Source: an uncultured Muribaculum sp. (GTDB taxonomy: Bacteria > Bacteroidota > Bacteroidia > Bacteroidales > Muribaculaceae). From it: a stretch of DNA of 64,000 bases. Below the pieces are notes generated by a model. The model was not told where the DNA came from. It searched no databases and saw nothing but the letters and a program-made list of their open reading frames with translations. The translations under genes and the position numbers were made by a program. The stretch lies in NCBI RefSeq assembly GCF_910583865.1, contig NZ_CAJTYX010000010.1, positions 11,901 through 75,900 of the forward strand, read 5' to 3'. Of the stretch, positions 9,701-15,919 are shown in pieces; the first letter of the stretch is position 1, and each line of letters starts with the position of its first letter.

Positions 9701-9815
9701 CTTGTGCCTCGCCCGACATGGCATTGGCGTTCGCCGAGGCTGCTACTACCGGATACGTGCAGCAGAGGGCGCAGGCCACAACCATGATTTTGGGTTGGAT
9801 GAACTTTAGATTCAT
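6702..9815 (-). CDS. SusC/RagA-type TonB-dependent outer-membrane transporter
   Basis: 1,037 residues. In order: a signal peptide; a carboxypeptidase-regulatory-like beta-sandwich (about 43-110, GEVLDSNGDPLTGVSVSIEG); the TonB box and SusC signature region (LNEVVVTALGIKK); the plug (DANIVNNLAGKVAGV, MRGAKSLSNNNNALYVVDGIP); and a long barrel ending in aromatic Phe (SVKVQF). It imports glycans with energy from TonB/ExbBD, paired with the SusD-like protein downstream. It is the first gene of the operon, with a promoter and tandem repeats in the 355-base upstream gap. Confidence 0.95.
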   Translation of the reverse strand: MNLKFIQPKIMVVACALCCTYPVVAASANANAMSGEAQASSGTVSVSGEVLDSNGDPLTGVSVSIEGKGMVGVTDIDGRFNVKAAPGQTLQFTYIGFAPTKEKVTGQPMKVTMKEESTALNEVVVTALGIKKEAKSLSYNVQKVDADDITRISDANIVNNLAGKVAGVTINATASGIGGASRVVMRGAKSLSNNNNALYVVDGIPMLDMKAGATQAEGIYEGAAQSGDPLSAINPEDIESISVLSGPSASALYGSAAANGVVLITTKKGEEGQTKVTISNNTTFMRPFCTPETQTTYGQSEPGSYFSWGEKLKTPSTYNPDDFFQTGYNVTNTASLTTGTAKNQTYLSIGTTNAEGIIHNNTYSRYNASVRNTSKMANDKLTMDLSFNLSRIHEKNMLSQGYYLNPLVPIYLFPAGDDIRKLQAYERFDPTRNLMTQYWPYSGSTSTEMMNPWWITEHTATPNQKTRYAVTAQFRYEIAPWINVSARAKYDRDDQTRERKYDAGTNLLYTEKSLKGYYAQNLIVGEQIYAEVLASINKYFNDNTYNLTANLGANLEDNNYVANWIGGGLMSTANHFTLSNIDVEKANQHTFRTHKNRKKRAIFGTMQLGWKSRLYLDMSARNDWSSTFQGTDTKSFFYPSIGLSGIITDLFNIQSRVLNYAKVRVSYSEVGNDPDPYITIVTYPMNSGAPATQSRRPNSNLEPERTKSWEAGINLAMFDNHFRLDATLYKSSTYNQFFERALSGTTGYNSEIFNGGQVDNKGIELTARYNNSWGDFSWGTYVTWSLNRNKIVELAPDYRDPYTGELSPLTELEKPGTGMYKMKLTQGGTIGDIYVNTLRTDEHGNIYVDPVTKQIYAEQGTYIKAGNAAPKYNLSWGNDLRFKGLNLSFLFTARVGGIGVSQTQSVLDYYGASQASADARDNGGALVNGFPLSAYDYYKVVGSAAGTGSGVGAMYVYSATNVRLSELTLGYDFPVKKWGTFIKGLNVSFIGKNLFFLYKKAPYDPEVTASSGTYMQGIDLFMVPSTRNLGFSVKVQF

Positions 9816-9928
9816 GGCACCAATTGGGTTAATTGATATTTTGATGATTGGTAAAAATTTTCGTTAAAACAGACAAGTTTTCTGTGTATCACACATTGTG
9901 TCGAGGTCATTTTAATTCTGACGGTGTG

Positions 9929-9936
9929 CAAAGATA
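9929..9936 (-). promoter_or_regulatory. -7 element upstream of susC (TATCTTTG)
   Basis: On the minus strand TATCTTTG matches the Bacteroidota consensus TAnnTTTG and would start transcription about 110 bases ahead of the susC ATG. No TTTG is found 19-21 bp upstream, so the -33 element is degenerate. This is expected of an activator-dependent promoter, and the tandem repeats at 9956-9997 sit exactly where an activator would bind. Confidence 0.65.
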
Positions 9937-9955
9937 TGCGGTGGCGGCTAAATTG

Positions 9956-9997
9956 AGCGACGGTATTTTGTCAAAAAGCGACGGTATTTTGTCAAAT
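9956..9997. repeat. Two tandem 21-bp repeats upstream of the susC promoter
   Basis: Units 9956-9976 and 9977-9997 differ only in their last base; the core is GCGACGGTATTTTGTCAAA. The 21-bp spacing equals two helical turns and the array begins about 20 bases upstream of the -7 element. Direct repeats of this phasing are typical binding sites of AraC-type outputs of hybrid two-component regulators, which is inference here. No regulator gene is in the window. The remainder of the gap 9816-10170 holds the kinase terminator and no gene. Confidence 0.6.
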
Positions 9998-10076
9998 ATG
10001 ATAATTTCCAGTAAATCAATGGATTATAAATGTTAAAAACAGCAATAAAGGGCTATGGATCTGTGAAAAAGGATGC

Positions 10077-10112
10077 AAAAATTCAGGCCGGCACTCGTTA
10101 TGGGGCCGGCCT
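10077..10112 (-). terminator. Intrinsic terminator of the nucleoside kinase gene
   Basis: AGGCCGGC (10085-10092) pairs with GCCGGCCT (10105-10112). On the minus strand the stem is followed by GAATTTTTG. It lies about 60 bases beyond the kinase stop codon. Confidence 0.7.
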
Positions 10113-10170
10113 GTGGAATGTGGCGTAGATGAAATACGGGGTTAAAGGGAGTGTAAGTAGGGTGGTGGAA

Positions 10171-11847
10171 TCAGTAGCGGAATGAGGAGCCGCCGAGGAA
10201 CTCGCGCAGGAGAGAGGTGGTGGGGATGGTGCGGTCGGTGATGGGGGTGAAGTAGCCGAGGAGTGTGCGCAGGCGGTAGGCCTCGGCATACTCGGGTATG
10301 TCGCGCGGAACGCCCCGCAGCAGTTCTTCGGCGTATTCCTTGATGACACCAAGCTCGAAGATTAGCGATGAGTTGAACATGGCGTCGGCGTTCTCCTGGT
10401 AGGGATATATCCACTTGTCCTCGCCGCGCCTTACGCTCGGCCAGCGGCGTATGGTATCGGTGGCCGAGACTCCACGGTATTTGTTGTCGCGAACCATGCG
10501 GCGGAGAAGGCGGTTGTCGGATGTGGGCACCCAGTTGTGGTCGTCGATGGAGAGGGTGGTGAGGGCGGAGACGTAGATCATGAACTTCATGCGCGGCTCA
10601 ATCTCCTTGGTAAGCTCGGGGTTGAGCCCGTGGATGCCCTCGATGAGGAGCACGCTGCGGTCGGATAGTTTCAGAGTTTTTCCTTTGTAGACGCGGCGTC
10701 CCAACTCGAAGTTGTAGGTGGGGAGCTGTATCTCCTCTCCGGAGAGGAGGCTGTTGAGGTCGGCGTTGAACTTAGGGAGGTCGAGGGCGTAGAGCGATTC
10801 GTAGTCGTAGTCTCCGCCGTCAGGCTCGCGCGGAGTGTCCTCGCGGTTGACGAAGTAGTCGTCGAGCGAAATCATCTTAGGCTCAAGGAGGTTGGTCATG
10901 AGCTGTATGGCGAGGCGCTTGGTGAATGTGGTCTTTCCGGATGATGAAGGTCCGGCGATGAGCACCACGCGTGCGCCGCCTTCGTTGTAGCGGCGGAGGA
11001 TTTCGTCGGAGATGCGCCCTATCTTCTTGTCGTGGAGGGCTTCGGCGACGTTGATCAGCATGGGGGCTTCCTTGTGGGCGATGGCTGCGTTGAGGTCGCC
11101 CACGTTGTCGACACCGATCACACGGTTGAAGGCGAGATAGTCGGTGAAGGCGTGGTAGAGTTTCTCTTGCATGATGGGCGATTCGGCGGCTGTGGGGTCG
11201 TCCTTGGCCATACCCATTAGAAGGAATCCTTCCTTGAAGAGGCGCAGATCGAACACGGGGCACATGTCGGTGGAGGGTGCGAGGTTGCCGTAGTAGCTGT
11301 CACATATGCCGTCGAGACGGTAGTAAACGGTGTACAGGTCGTGGAGCGAGCGCAGGAGCTTGACCTTGTCGGCGAGACCCTGCTCCTCGAATATCTTTAT
11401 CACGTCGGAGGTCAGGCGCTCCTTGCGCTCGAACGGGAGGGCGCGGGCCACGAGGGTGTGCATGTAGCCGCGCAGCGCGTCGACCACCTGCTGCGACATG
11501 GCGATGCCGTCGCCGACGAGGCGGCAGTAGTAGCCGCGTCCGATGGAGTGCTCGATTACGAGGCGCGCTCCCGGATAGAGGGCCGTGACCGCGCGGTAGA
11601 GCATCATGCAGAGCGAGCGGATGTAGACGCGGTGGCCTGAGGGGCTTTGTGCCGTCAGAAACTCTACCTGCTTGGGCGCGAAGAGCGGGTAGGAGAGATC
11701 CTCGGTCTTGTTGTTGACGTGGGCGCAGATGGGGCGCTCTGGTATGCGGTCGGCGAGGGTGCGGTAGATGTCCATGAGAGTCTGTCCTCCCTGGAAATCG
11801 ACATATTCGCCAATGTTCTTGCAGAATATCTTCAATGTGTTGCTCAT
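10171..11847 (-). CDS. Nucleoside (uridine) kinase with TGS-like N-terminal region
   Basis: 558 residues. The N-terminal about 60 residues resemble a TGS domain, and the following stretch to about 280 resembles the threonyl-tRNA synthetase second domain family, including HSIGRGYYC. The C-terminal half is a phosphoribulokinase/uridine kinase P-loop domain with Walker A GPSSSGKTT at 299-307, a 'SLDDYFVNREDTPREPDGGDYDYESL' nucleoside-site region and LLIEGIHGLNP. This architecture is standard for the Bacteroidales 'nucleoside kinase' family, presumed to phosphorylate pyrimidine nucleosides in salvage. The exact substrate is unproven. It is monocistronic with its own terminator. Confidence 0.85.
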   Translation of the reverse strand: MSNTLKIFCKNIGEYVDFQGGQTLMDIYRTLADRIPERPICAHVNNKTEDLSYPLFAPKQVEFLTAQSPSGHRVYIRSLCMMLYRAVTALYPGARLVIEHSIGRGYYCRLVGDGIAMSQQVVDALRGYMHTLVARALPFERKERLTSDVIKIFEEQGLADKVKLLRSLHDLYTVYYRLDGICDSYYGNLAPSTDMCPVFDLRLFKEGFLLMGMAKDDPTAAESPIMQEKLYHAFTDYLAFNRVIGVDNVGDLNAAIAHKEAPMLINVAEALHDKKIGRISDEILRRYNEGGARVVLIAGPSSSGKTTFTKRLAIQLMTNLLEPKMISLDDYFVNREDTPREPDGGDYDYESLYALDLPKFNADLNSLLSGEEIQLPTYNFELGRRVYKGKTLKLSDRSVLLIEGIHGLNPELTKEIEPRMKFMIYVSALTTLSIDDHNWVPTSDNRLLRRMVRDNKYRGVSATDTIRRWPSVRRGEDKWIYPYQENADAMFNSSLIFELGVIKEYAEELLRGVPRDIPEYAEAYRLRTLLGYFTPITDRTIPTTSLLREFLGGSSFRY

Positions 11848-11937
11848 CGATAAATGTGTTGATTCTCCCTAAAGTTACAAATTATTTTGGAGAAAAGTTC
11901 GGGGATAGGAAGAGAATGAGAGCAATGGAGAGAATAA

Positions 11938-12050
11938 GGAGATTAGGGAGGTTAGGGAGGTTAAGGACAATAGGGAGGTATGGGACTAATTGGGCCAATT
12001 AGACCAATATGGCCAATTGGTCATATTAGTCCGATTATTGCTGATTAGTC
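11938..12050. repeat. Decamer-phased low-complexity repeat with 50-bp imperfect palindrome
   Basis: Units of about 10 bases recur: TTAGGGAGG variants from 11944, drifting into GGGACTAATT, GGGCCAATTA, GACCAATATG and GCCAATTGGT. The segment 11983-12032 folds back on itself (GGACTAAT at 11983-11990 with ATTAGTCC at 12025-12032). Similar AGGGAGG/AGGGACA runs occur at 53128-53175 and 56605-56652. All three are intergenic and beside minus-strand genes. No coding frame or known element explains them. Confidence 0.6.
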
Positions 12051-12057
12051 AATGCTG

Positions 12058-13872
12058 TTATGGCTCGATGACCGAGAGGGCGTCGGTGGAGATGATGAGG
12101 TCGGAGATGGCGCGGGCGGAGCGGATGTTGGAGATTAGGGTGGCCGGGAGAGCGGTGGTGTCGCCGGCGACCGCACCGGTCATTGAACTTATGGCGAATG
12201 GGGCTTTGGCGGGGTCTAATATGCTTTGTCCCATACCTTTCCAGGGGTAGGAGTCGAGGCGCATGAGATTGAGCAGGGTGGGATAGATGTCGGCCTGTCC
12301 GAGGATGGCATCGTAGCGCCCTCCGACGGGGGAGTTGACGATGATGAGCGGGGTGAACTGGCCGGGCGACACGATGCCTTGTGCGTCGGGGTCGTCGAGG
12401 ATGGATGCGCGGTCCATGGCGAGGCCCTCGTGGTCGCCGGTGATGACTATGAGGGTGCGGTCGTAGTCGGGACGCGAGCGGAGGTAGTCGAGGAGCGAGC
12501 CTATGGCGCTGTCGGTGTAGCGGGCCATCATCATGTAGTCGCGCATGCGCTCTGGAAACCTGTCGGAGAAGGTGACTGTGCGCAGCTTATCCGGCAACCG
12601 GAAGGGATTGTGGCCCGAGTAGGTGACAAACTGCATGAAGGCGTTTTCGCCTACCGGCCATATCTCACCGGCGCGCATCTTTTCGACAGCCTGACGCATG
12701 AATGAGCCGTCGGATAGTTTGGCGGGATTGCCGACAAGTTCGTCGTTGCGCCATGACGAGCGCGTGAGCAGGGTGTCGATGCCGAATGCGCGTGCTATAG
12801 GCTCTTGGTTCCAGACAATCGGCTTGTCGCATGTCAGGATGTAGGAGCGTGCGCCGTTTTTCTCGGAGAGGGCTTGGTTGAGGGTATAGTAGCGGTTCTG
12901 GGGATAGCGCATGGAGTAGACGCTCGACTGCATGGGGAGCATCCCGGCGTTGAGCAAGAGCTGGCAGTCGATGGAGCGCCCGGCGGCCACCTGGGTGAGG
13001 ACATTGGGCGCGTAGAGGGTGGTGGCCGTGTCGGCGATTAGCGAGTCGAGCACCGGGGTTATCTCCACGCCGTCGATCTTGCGGTCGATGACCCAGCTTT
13101 CGAGCGACTCGCAGAGTATGACGACGAGGTTGTCGCGGCCCGGGATGCTGTCGGGCAACGCGCGGTGGGGGCGCAGCTCCTCCTTTGAGCGCATCCAGGC
13201 GCGTATGCGTTCGGCTCCGGCGTCGTCGAGCGAGCGCGAGTTGCCGCTGACGGCGTCATACAGCATGGAGTCGCCGACGGTGTATATCGGCGTGGTGCAG
13301 GTGGTGTAGTAGCAGGATTCCTGCAAGCGCGAGTAGTGGGCGCGGAATCCGCCCCGGCACAGTGCCGCAATGCCTGCGAGCAAGGCGGCGACGGCTATGT
13401 AGATAACGTAGCGGAGGGTGAAGCGGCGAGGAAAACGGTTTGGGATGCGGCGTCCGAGAATCCATGCCGCCACTGTGGTGAGCGGAAGCAGCAGGTCGAG
13501 CCAGCGCATGGAGTCGACCACGCTCGCCGTGAAGTCGGAGAGGTTTCCGGCGAGCAGGTAGCTGTCGAGCGGGATGGCGGTGAAGTAGGTGCGGCAATAC
13601 ATGAGGTTTGCCACCAGCACACCGTCGGCTACGAAAAGAATCATCACAGCTATCCAGAACCGGCGCGAGACCACGTAGGGGAGCGCGAGGATCAGGGCAG
13701 CGAGGATGGCGTTGAGGTAGAGGCCGATGTCGGACATGGCGCGGAAGGTGGTGCCCATGCACCAGACCACATCGAACAGAATCAGCTTGATGAAAGCCGC
13801 CGCTACGAGCAGGCCGAGACGTCCGCTCCACATGCCGGCAGGGAATAGCCGCGATAGGATGTCTCTTTTCAT
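12058..13872 (-). CDS. LTA-synthase-like membrane sulfatase (phosphoglycerol transferase family)
   Basis: 604 residues. Five hydrophobic segments lie in residues 15-175. A periplasmic alkaline-phosphatase-superfamily domain follows: NLVVILCESLESW with metal ligand Glu255, AGRSID with Ser300 at the nucleophile position (Thr in LtaS), YSGHNPF, and VITGDHEG near the end. Members transfer phosphoglycerol or phosphoethanolamine to envelope glycans. In Bacteroidota the acceptor is unknown. Its start overlaps the end of the FNT channel gene by 4 bases, so the two are translationally coupled. Confidence 0.8.
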   Translation of the reverse strand: MKRDILSRLFPAGMWSGRLGLLVAAAFIKLILFDVVWCMGTTFRAMSDIGLYLNAILAALILALPYVVSRRFWIAVMILFVADGVLVANLMYCRTYFTAIPLDSYLLAGNLSDFTASVVDSMRWLDLLLPLTTVAAWILGRRIPNRFPRRFTLRYVIYIAVAALLAGIAALCRGGFRAHYSRLQESCYYTTCTTPIYTVGDSMLYDAVSGNSRSLDDAGAERIRAWMRSKEELRPHRALPDSIPGRDNLVVILCESLESWVIDRKIDGVEITPVLDSLIADTATTLYAPNVLTQVAAGRSIDCQLLLNAGMLPMQSSVYSMRYPQNRYYTLNQALSEKNGARSYILTCDKPIVWNQEPIARAFGIDTLLTRSSWRNDELVGNPAKLSDGSFMRQAVEKMRAGEIWPVGENAFMQFVTYSGHNPFRLPDKLRTVTFSDRFPERMRDYMMMARYTDSAIGSLLDYLRSRPDYDRTLIVITGDHEGLAMDRASILDDPDAQGIVSPGQFTPLIIVNSPVGGRYDAILGQADIYPTLLNLMRLDSYPWKGMGQSILDPAKAPFAISSMTGAVAGDTTALPATLISNIRSARAISDLIISTDALSVIEP

Positions 13873-14675
13873 TTCGACCGGTCGAGATAGAGGTAGGCGT
13901 GGACGCAGCCCACGAAGAGCGCGCCTCCGACGATATTGCCTATGGTGACAGGGACAAGGTTGTCGATGACAAACTGTCCGACGGTTATCCCCGCACCTTC
14001 AAGCATGGCGGCGGGGATGAAGAACATGTTGGCCACGGAATGCTCGTAACCGAGGGCCACGAACGCCATCACCGGGAGCCAGCAACCGAACATCTTCGCT
14101 CCCGAGCTTTTCGCCGCGAGGGCAAGCCATATGGCGAGGCACACGCACCAGTTTGCACCTATGCCGCGCAGGAATGCCGTGAGCCATGGGAGCGACACCT
14201 TCGCCTCGGCCACGGATATTATGGCCGACCTGTAAGGCTCCGGATGGAGCAGTCCGGTGAGATAGACGAGGAAGTAGACGAACAGGAGCGCCCCGACGAA
14301 GTTGCCGAGATAGACGAGAATCCAGTTGACGACGACATCGCGGACCGAACAGCGCCGCATGATCCATGCGGGCATGAGCAGGGCGTTGTTTCCTGTGAAC
14401 AGCTCCGCGCCGAGTACCACAACGAGAATTAGTCCTATAGGGAACGCGGCTCCGCTGAGCAGCTTCTGCATGGCGGGGTTGGCGGCGGTGATTTCCGGGA
14501 ATCCGAATCCGAGGATCACGGAAAGGATGCCGCCGAAAGCTATGTAGACTCCGGCGAGGATGGTCAGGAGGGCAAAACGGGCGTATGTGCCGTTTTTGCC
14601 GGAACTCAGGCCGGCTTTGTTCGTGCCTATCGTGGCAGCGAGGTCGATGACTTCCTTGGGTGTACGTGTGGCCAT
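13869..14675 (-). CDS. Formate/nitrite transporter (FNT) family channel
   Basis: 268 residues with six membrane segments. Family signatures are present: VLGAELFTGN in the first half and GYEHSVANMFFIP in the second, which includes the central pore His of FocA/NirC channels. The amphipathic N-terminal helix is also present. It probably moves formate, nitrite or another small monovalent anion across the inner membrane. It lies 17 bases after the carbamoyltransferase gene and overlaps the sulfatase gene by 4 bases, so the three form one transcription unit. The functional link between them is not obvious. Confidence 0.85.
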   Translation of the reverse strand: MATRTPKEVIDLAATIGTNKAGLSSGKNGTYARFALLTILAGVYIAFGGILSVILGFGFPEITAANPAMQKLLSGAAFPIGLILVVVLGAELFTGNNALLMPAWIMRRCSVRDVVVNWILVYLGNFVGALLFVYFLVYLTGLLHPEPYRSAIISVAEAKVSLPWLTAFLRGIGANWCVCLAIWLALAAKSSGAKMFGCWLPVMAFVALGYEHSVANMFFIPAAMLEGAGITVGQFVIDNLVPVTIGNIVGGALFVGCVHAYLYLDRSK

Positions 14676-14692
14676 GCTGATAGTGGGGATGG

Positions 14693-15646
14693 TCAGAGGT
14701 CCTGGAGGATGCGTTTCAATACCACCTGTGCGGAGATTTCGCGGTTGGCGGCTTCGGGGATCACGAGCGAGCGCGGACCTTCGATGACGTCATCGGTGAC
14801 GATCATGTTGCGGCGTACTGGCAGGCAGTGCATGAAGAAAGCGTTGTCGGTGAGTGCCATCTTCTCGGCGGTGACGGTCCAGGCGCGGTCGGTGGAGAGG
14901 ACTTTGCCGTAGTTGGGGTCGGCGTAGGCGCTCCAGTTTTTTGCATATACGAAGTCGGCACCTGCGAGAGCCTTGTCCTGGTCATACTCCACTGTGGCAC
15001 GGCCTACAAACGCGGGGTCGAGTTCGTAGCCGTGGGGATGTGTTATCACGAAGTCGTAGTCGGTAGCGTTCATCCACTCGGCAAAGGAGTTGGGCACGGC
15101 CTGCGGGAGTGCCTTTGGATGGGGTGCCCATGTCATCACTACTTTCGGGCGGGATTTGGTCTTGTGCTCTTCGATAGTGATGAGGTCGGCGAATGACTGT
15201 AGCGGATGGCGCGTGGCGGCCTCCATCGAGAAAACGGGACGGCCCGAGTAGCGGATGAACTGGTTGATCACTTTCTCCTGATAGTCGTCCTCCTTTGACT
15301 CGAACCGCGCGAATGAGCGCACGCCAATCACGTCGCAGTAGCACCCCATGACGGGAATGGCCTCAAGCAGATGTTCCGGCTTGTCTCCGTCCATGATTAC
15401 GCCTCGTTCGGTCTCAAGTTTCCATGCGCCCTGGTTGACGTCGAGTACTATTACGTTCATGCCGAGGTTCATGGCGGCCTTCTGTGTCGAGAGGCGTGTG
15501 CGCAGCGATGAGTTGAAGAAAATCATCATCAGAGTGCGGTTTTCTCCGAGGTGCTTGTAAGCGAAGCGGTTGGACTTTACTTCGAGAGCTTCGGCCACGG
15601 CCTTGTCGAGAGGCCCTATGTCGTTGACGCAAGTGAAATTTCGCAT
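14693..15646 (-). CDS. argF': N-succinylornithine carbamoyltransferase
   Basis: 317 residues from the ATG at 15646. The longer frame starting at 15862 was rejected because it would run through the promoter and because homology begins at MRNFTCVNDIG. Carbamoyl-phosphate binding is by FFNSSLRTRLSTQ (about 43-55), and HCLPVRRN is present near the end. The stretch DGDKPEHLLE carries Pro at position 90; in the Bacteroides fragilis enzyme this Pro90 distinguishes succinylornithine from acetylornithine carbamoyltransferase. It catalyses carbamoylation of N-succinyl-L-ornithine in the Bacteroidota arginine pathway (EC 2.1.3.11). It is the first gene of the run that continues with the FNT channel. Confidence 0.9.
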   Translation of the reverse strand: MRNFTCVNDIGPLDKAVAEALEVKSNRFAYKHLGENRTLMMIFFNSSLRTRLSTQKAAMNLGMNVIVLDVNQGAWKLETERGVIMDGDKPEHLLEAIPVMGCYCDVIGVRSFARFESKEDDYQEKVINQFIRYSGRPVFSMEAATRHPLQSFADLITIEEHKTKSRPKVVMTWAPHPKALPQAVPNSFAEWMNATDYDFVITHPHGYELDPAFVGRATVEYDQDKALAGADFVYAKNWSAYADPNYGKVLSTDRAWTVTAEKMALTDNAFFMHCLPVRRNMIVTDDVIEGPRSLVIPEAANREISAQVVLKRILQDL

Positions 15647-15691
15647 GATAGTTTTATTTGATGTTTGGTTTATGATATTCAGCAACGGGTG

Positions 15692-15780
15692 CAAAGATAC
15701 GGATAAGTCGAGCGCAAAAGCAAATTTTATTTGATTTTGCCGAGCATGAGTATCTAAGACGTAGTCAAAGATACGGATAA
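15692..15780 (-). promoter_or_regulatory. Duplicated promoter element upstream of argF'
   Basis: Two minus-strand TATCTTTG boxes lie at 15692-15699 and 15766-15773, each embedded in the same 15-base block CAAAGATACGGATAA (plus-strand reading), 74 bp apart. The first has TTTG 21 bp upstream. Between them is an imperfect palindrome around 15717-15740 (GCAAAA.CAAAT with ATTTG.TTTTGC). Either box could drive argF'. The arrangement looks like a short inserted element that carries or duplicates a promoter. Confidence 0.55.
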
Positions 15781-15850
15781 TCCGGGGAAAAACGCACGGA
15801 GCACATGGATAGCACAGAGAGAAAATGTATTCCATACATTGTGTCACCGT

Positions 15851-15887
15851 GAAAAAAAGCAAGCGCGCCGGGATAGGGCGCGCCTGC
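15851..15887 (-). terminator. Intrinsic terminator of the EF-G2-like gene
   Basis: GCAAGCGCGCC (15859-15869) pairs with GGCGCGCCTGC (15877-15887), and the minus strand continues with seven Ts. It is a strong rho-independent terminator about 33 bases past the stop codon. Confidence 0.85.
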
Positions 15888-15919
15888 GGGGTGTGAAATG
15901 TTGGTAATAGATTGATTCG

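Noticed and set aside
15647..15862. Upstream extension of the argF' frame
   Set aside because: It contains both promoter boxes, and similarity to succinylornithine carbamoyltransferases begins at 15646.
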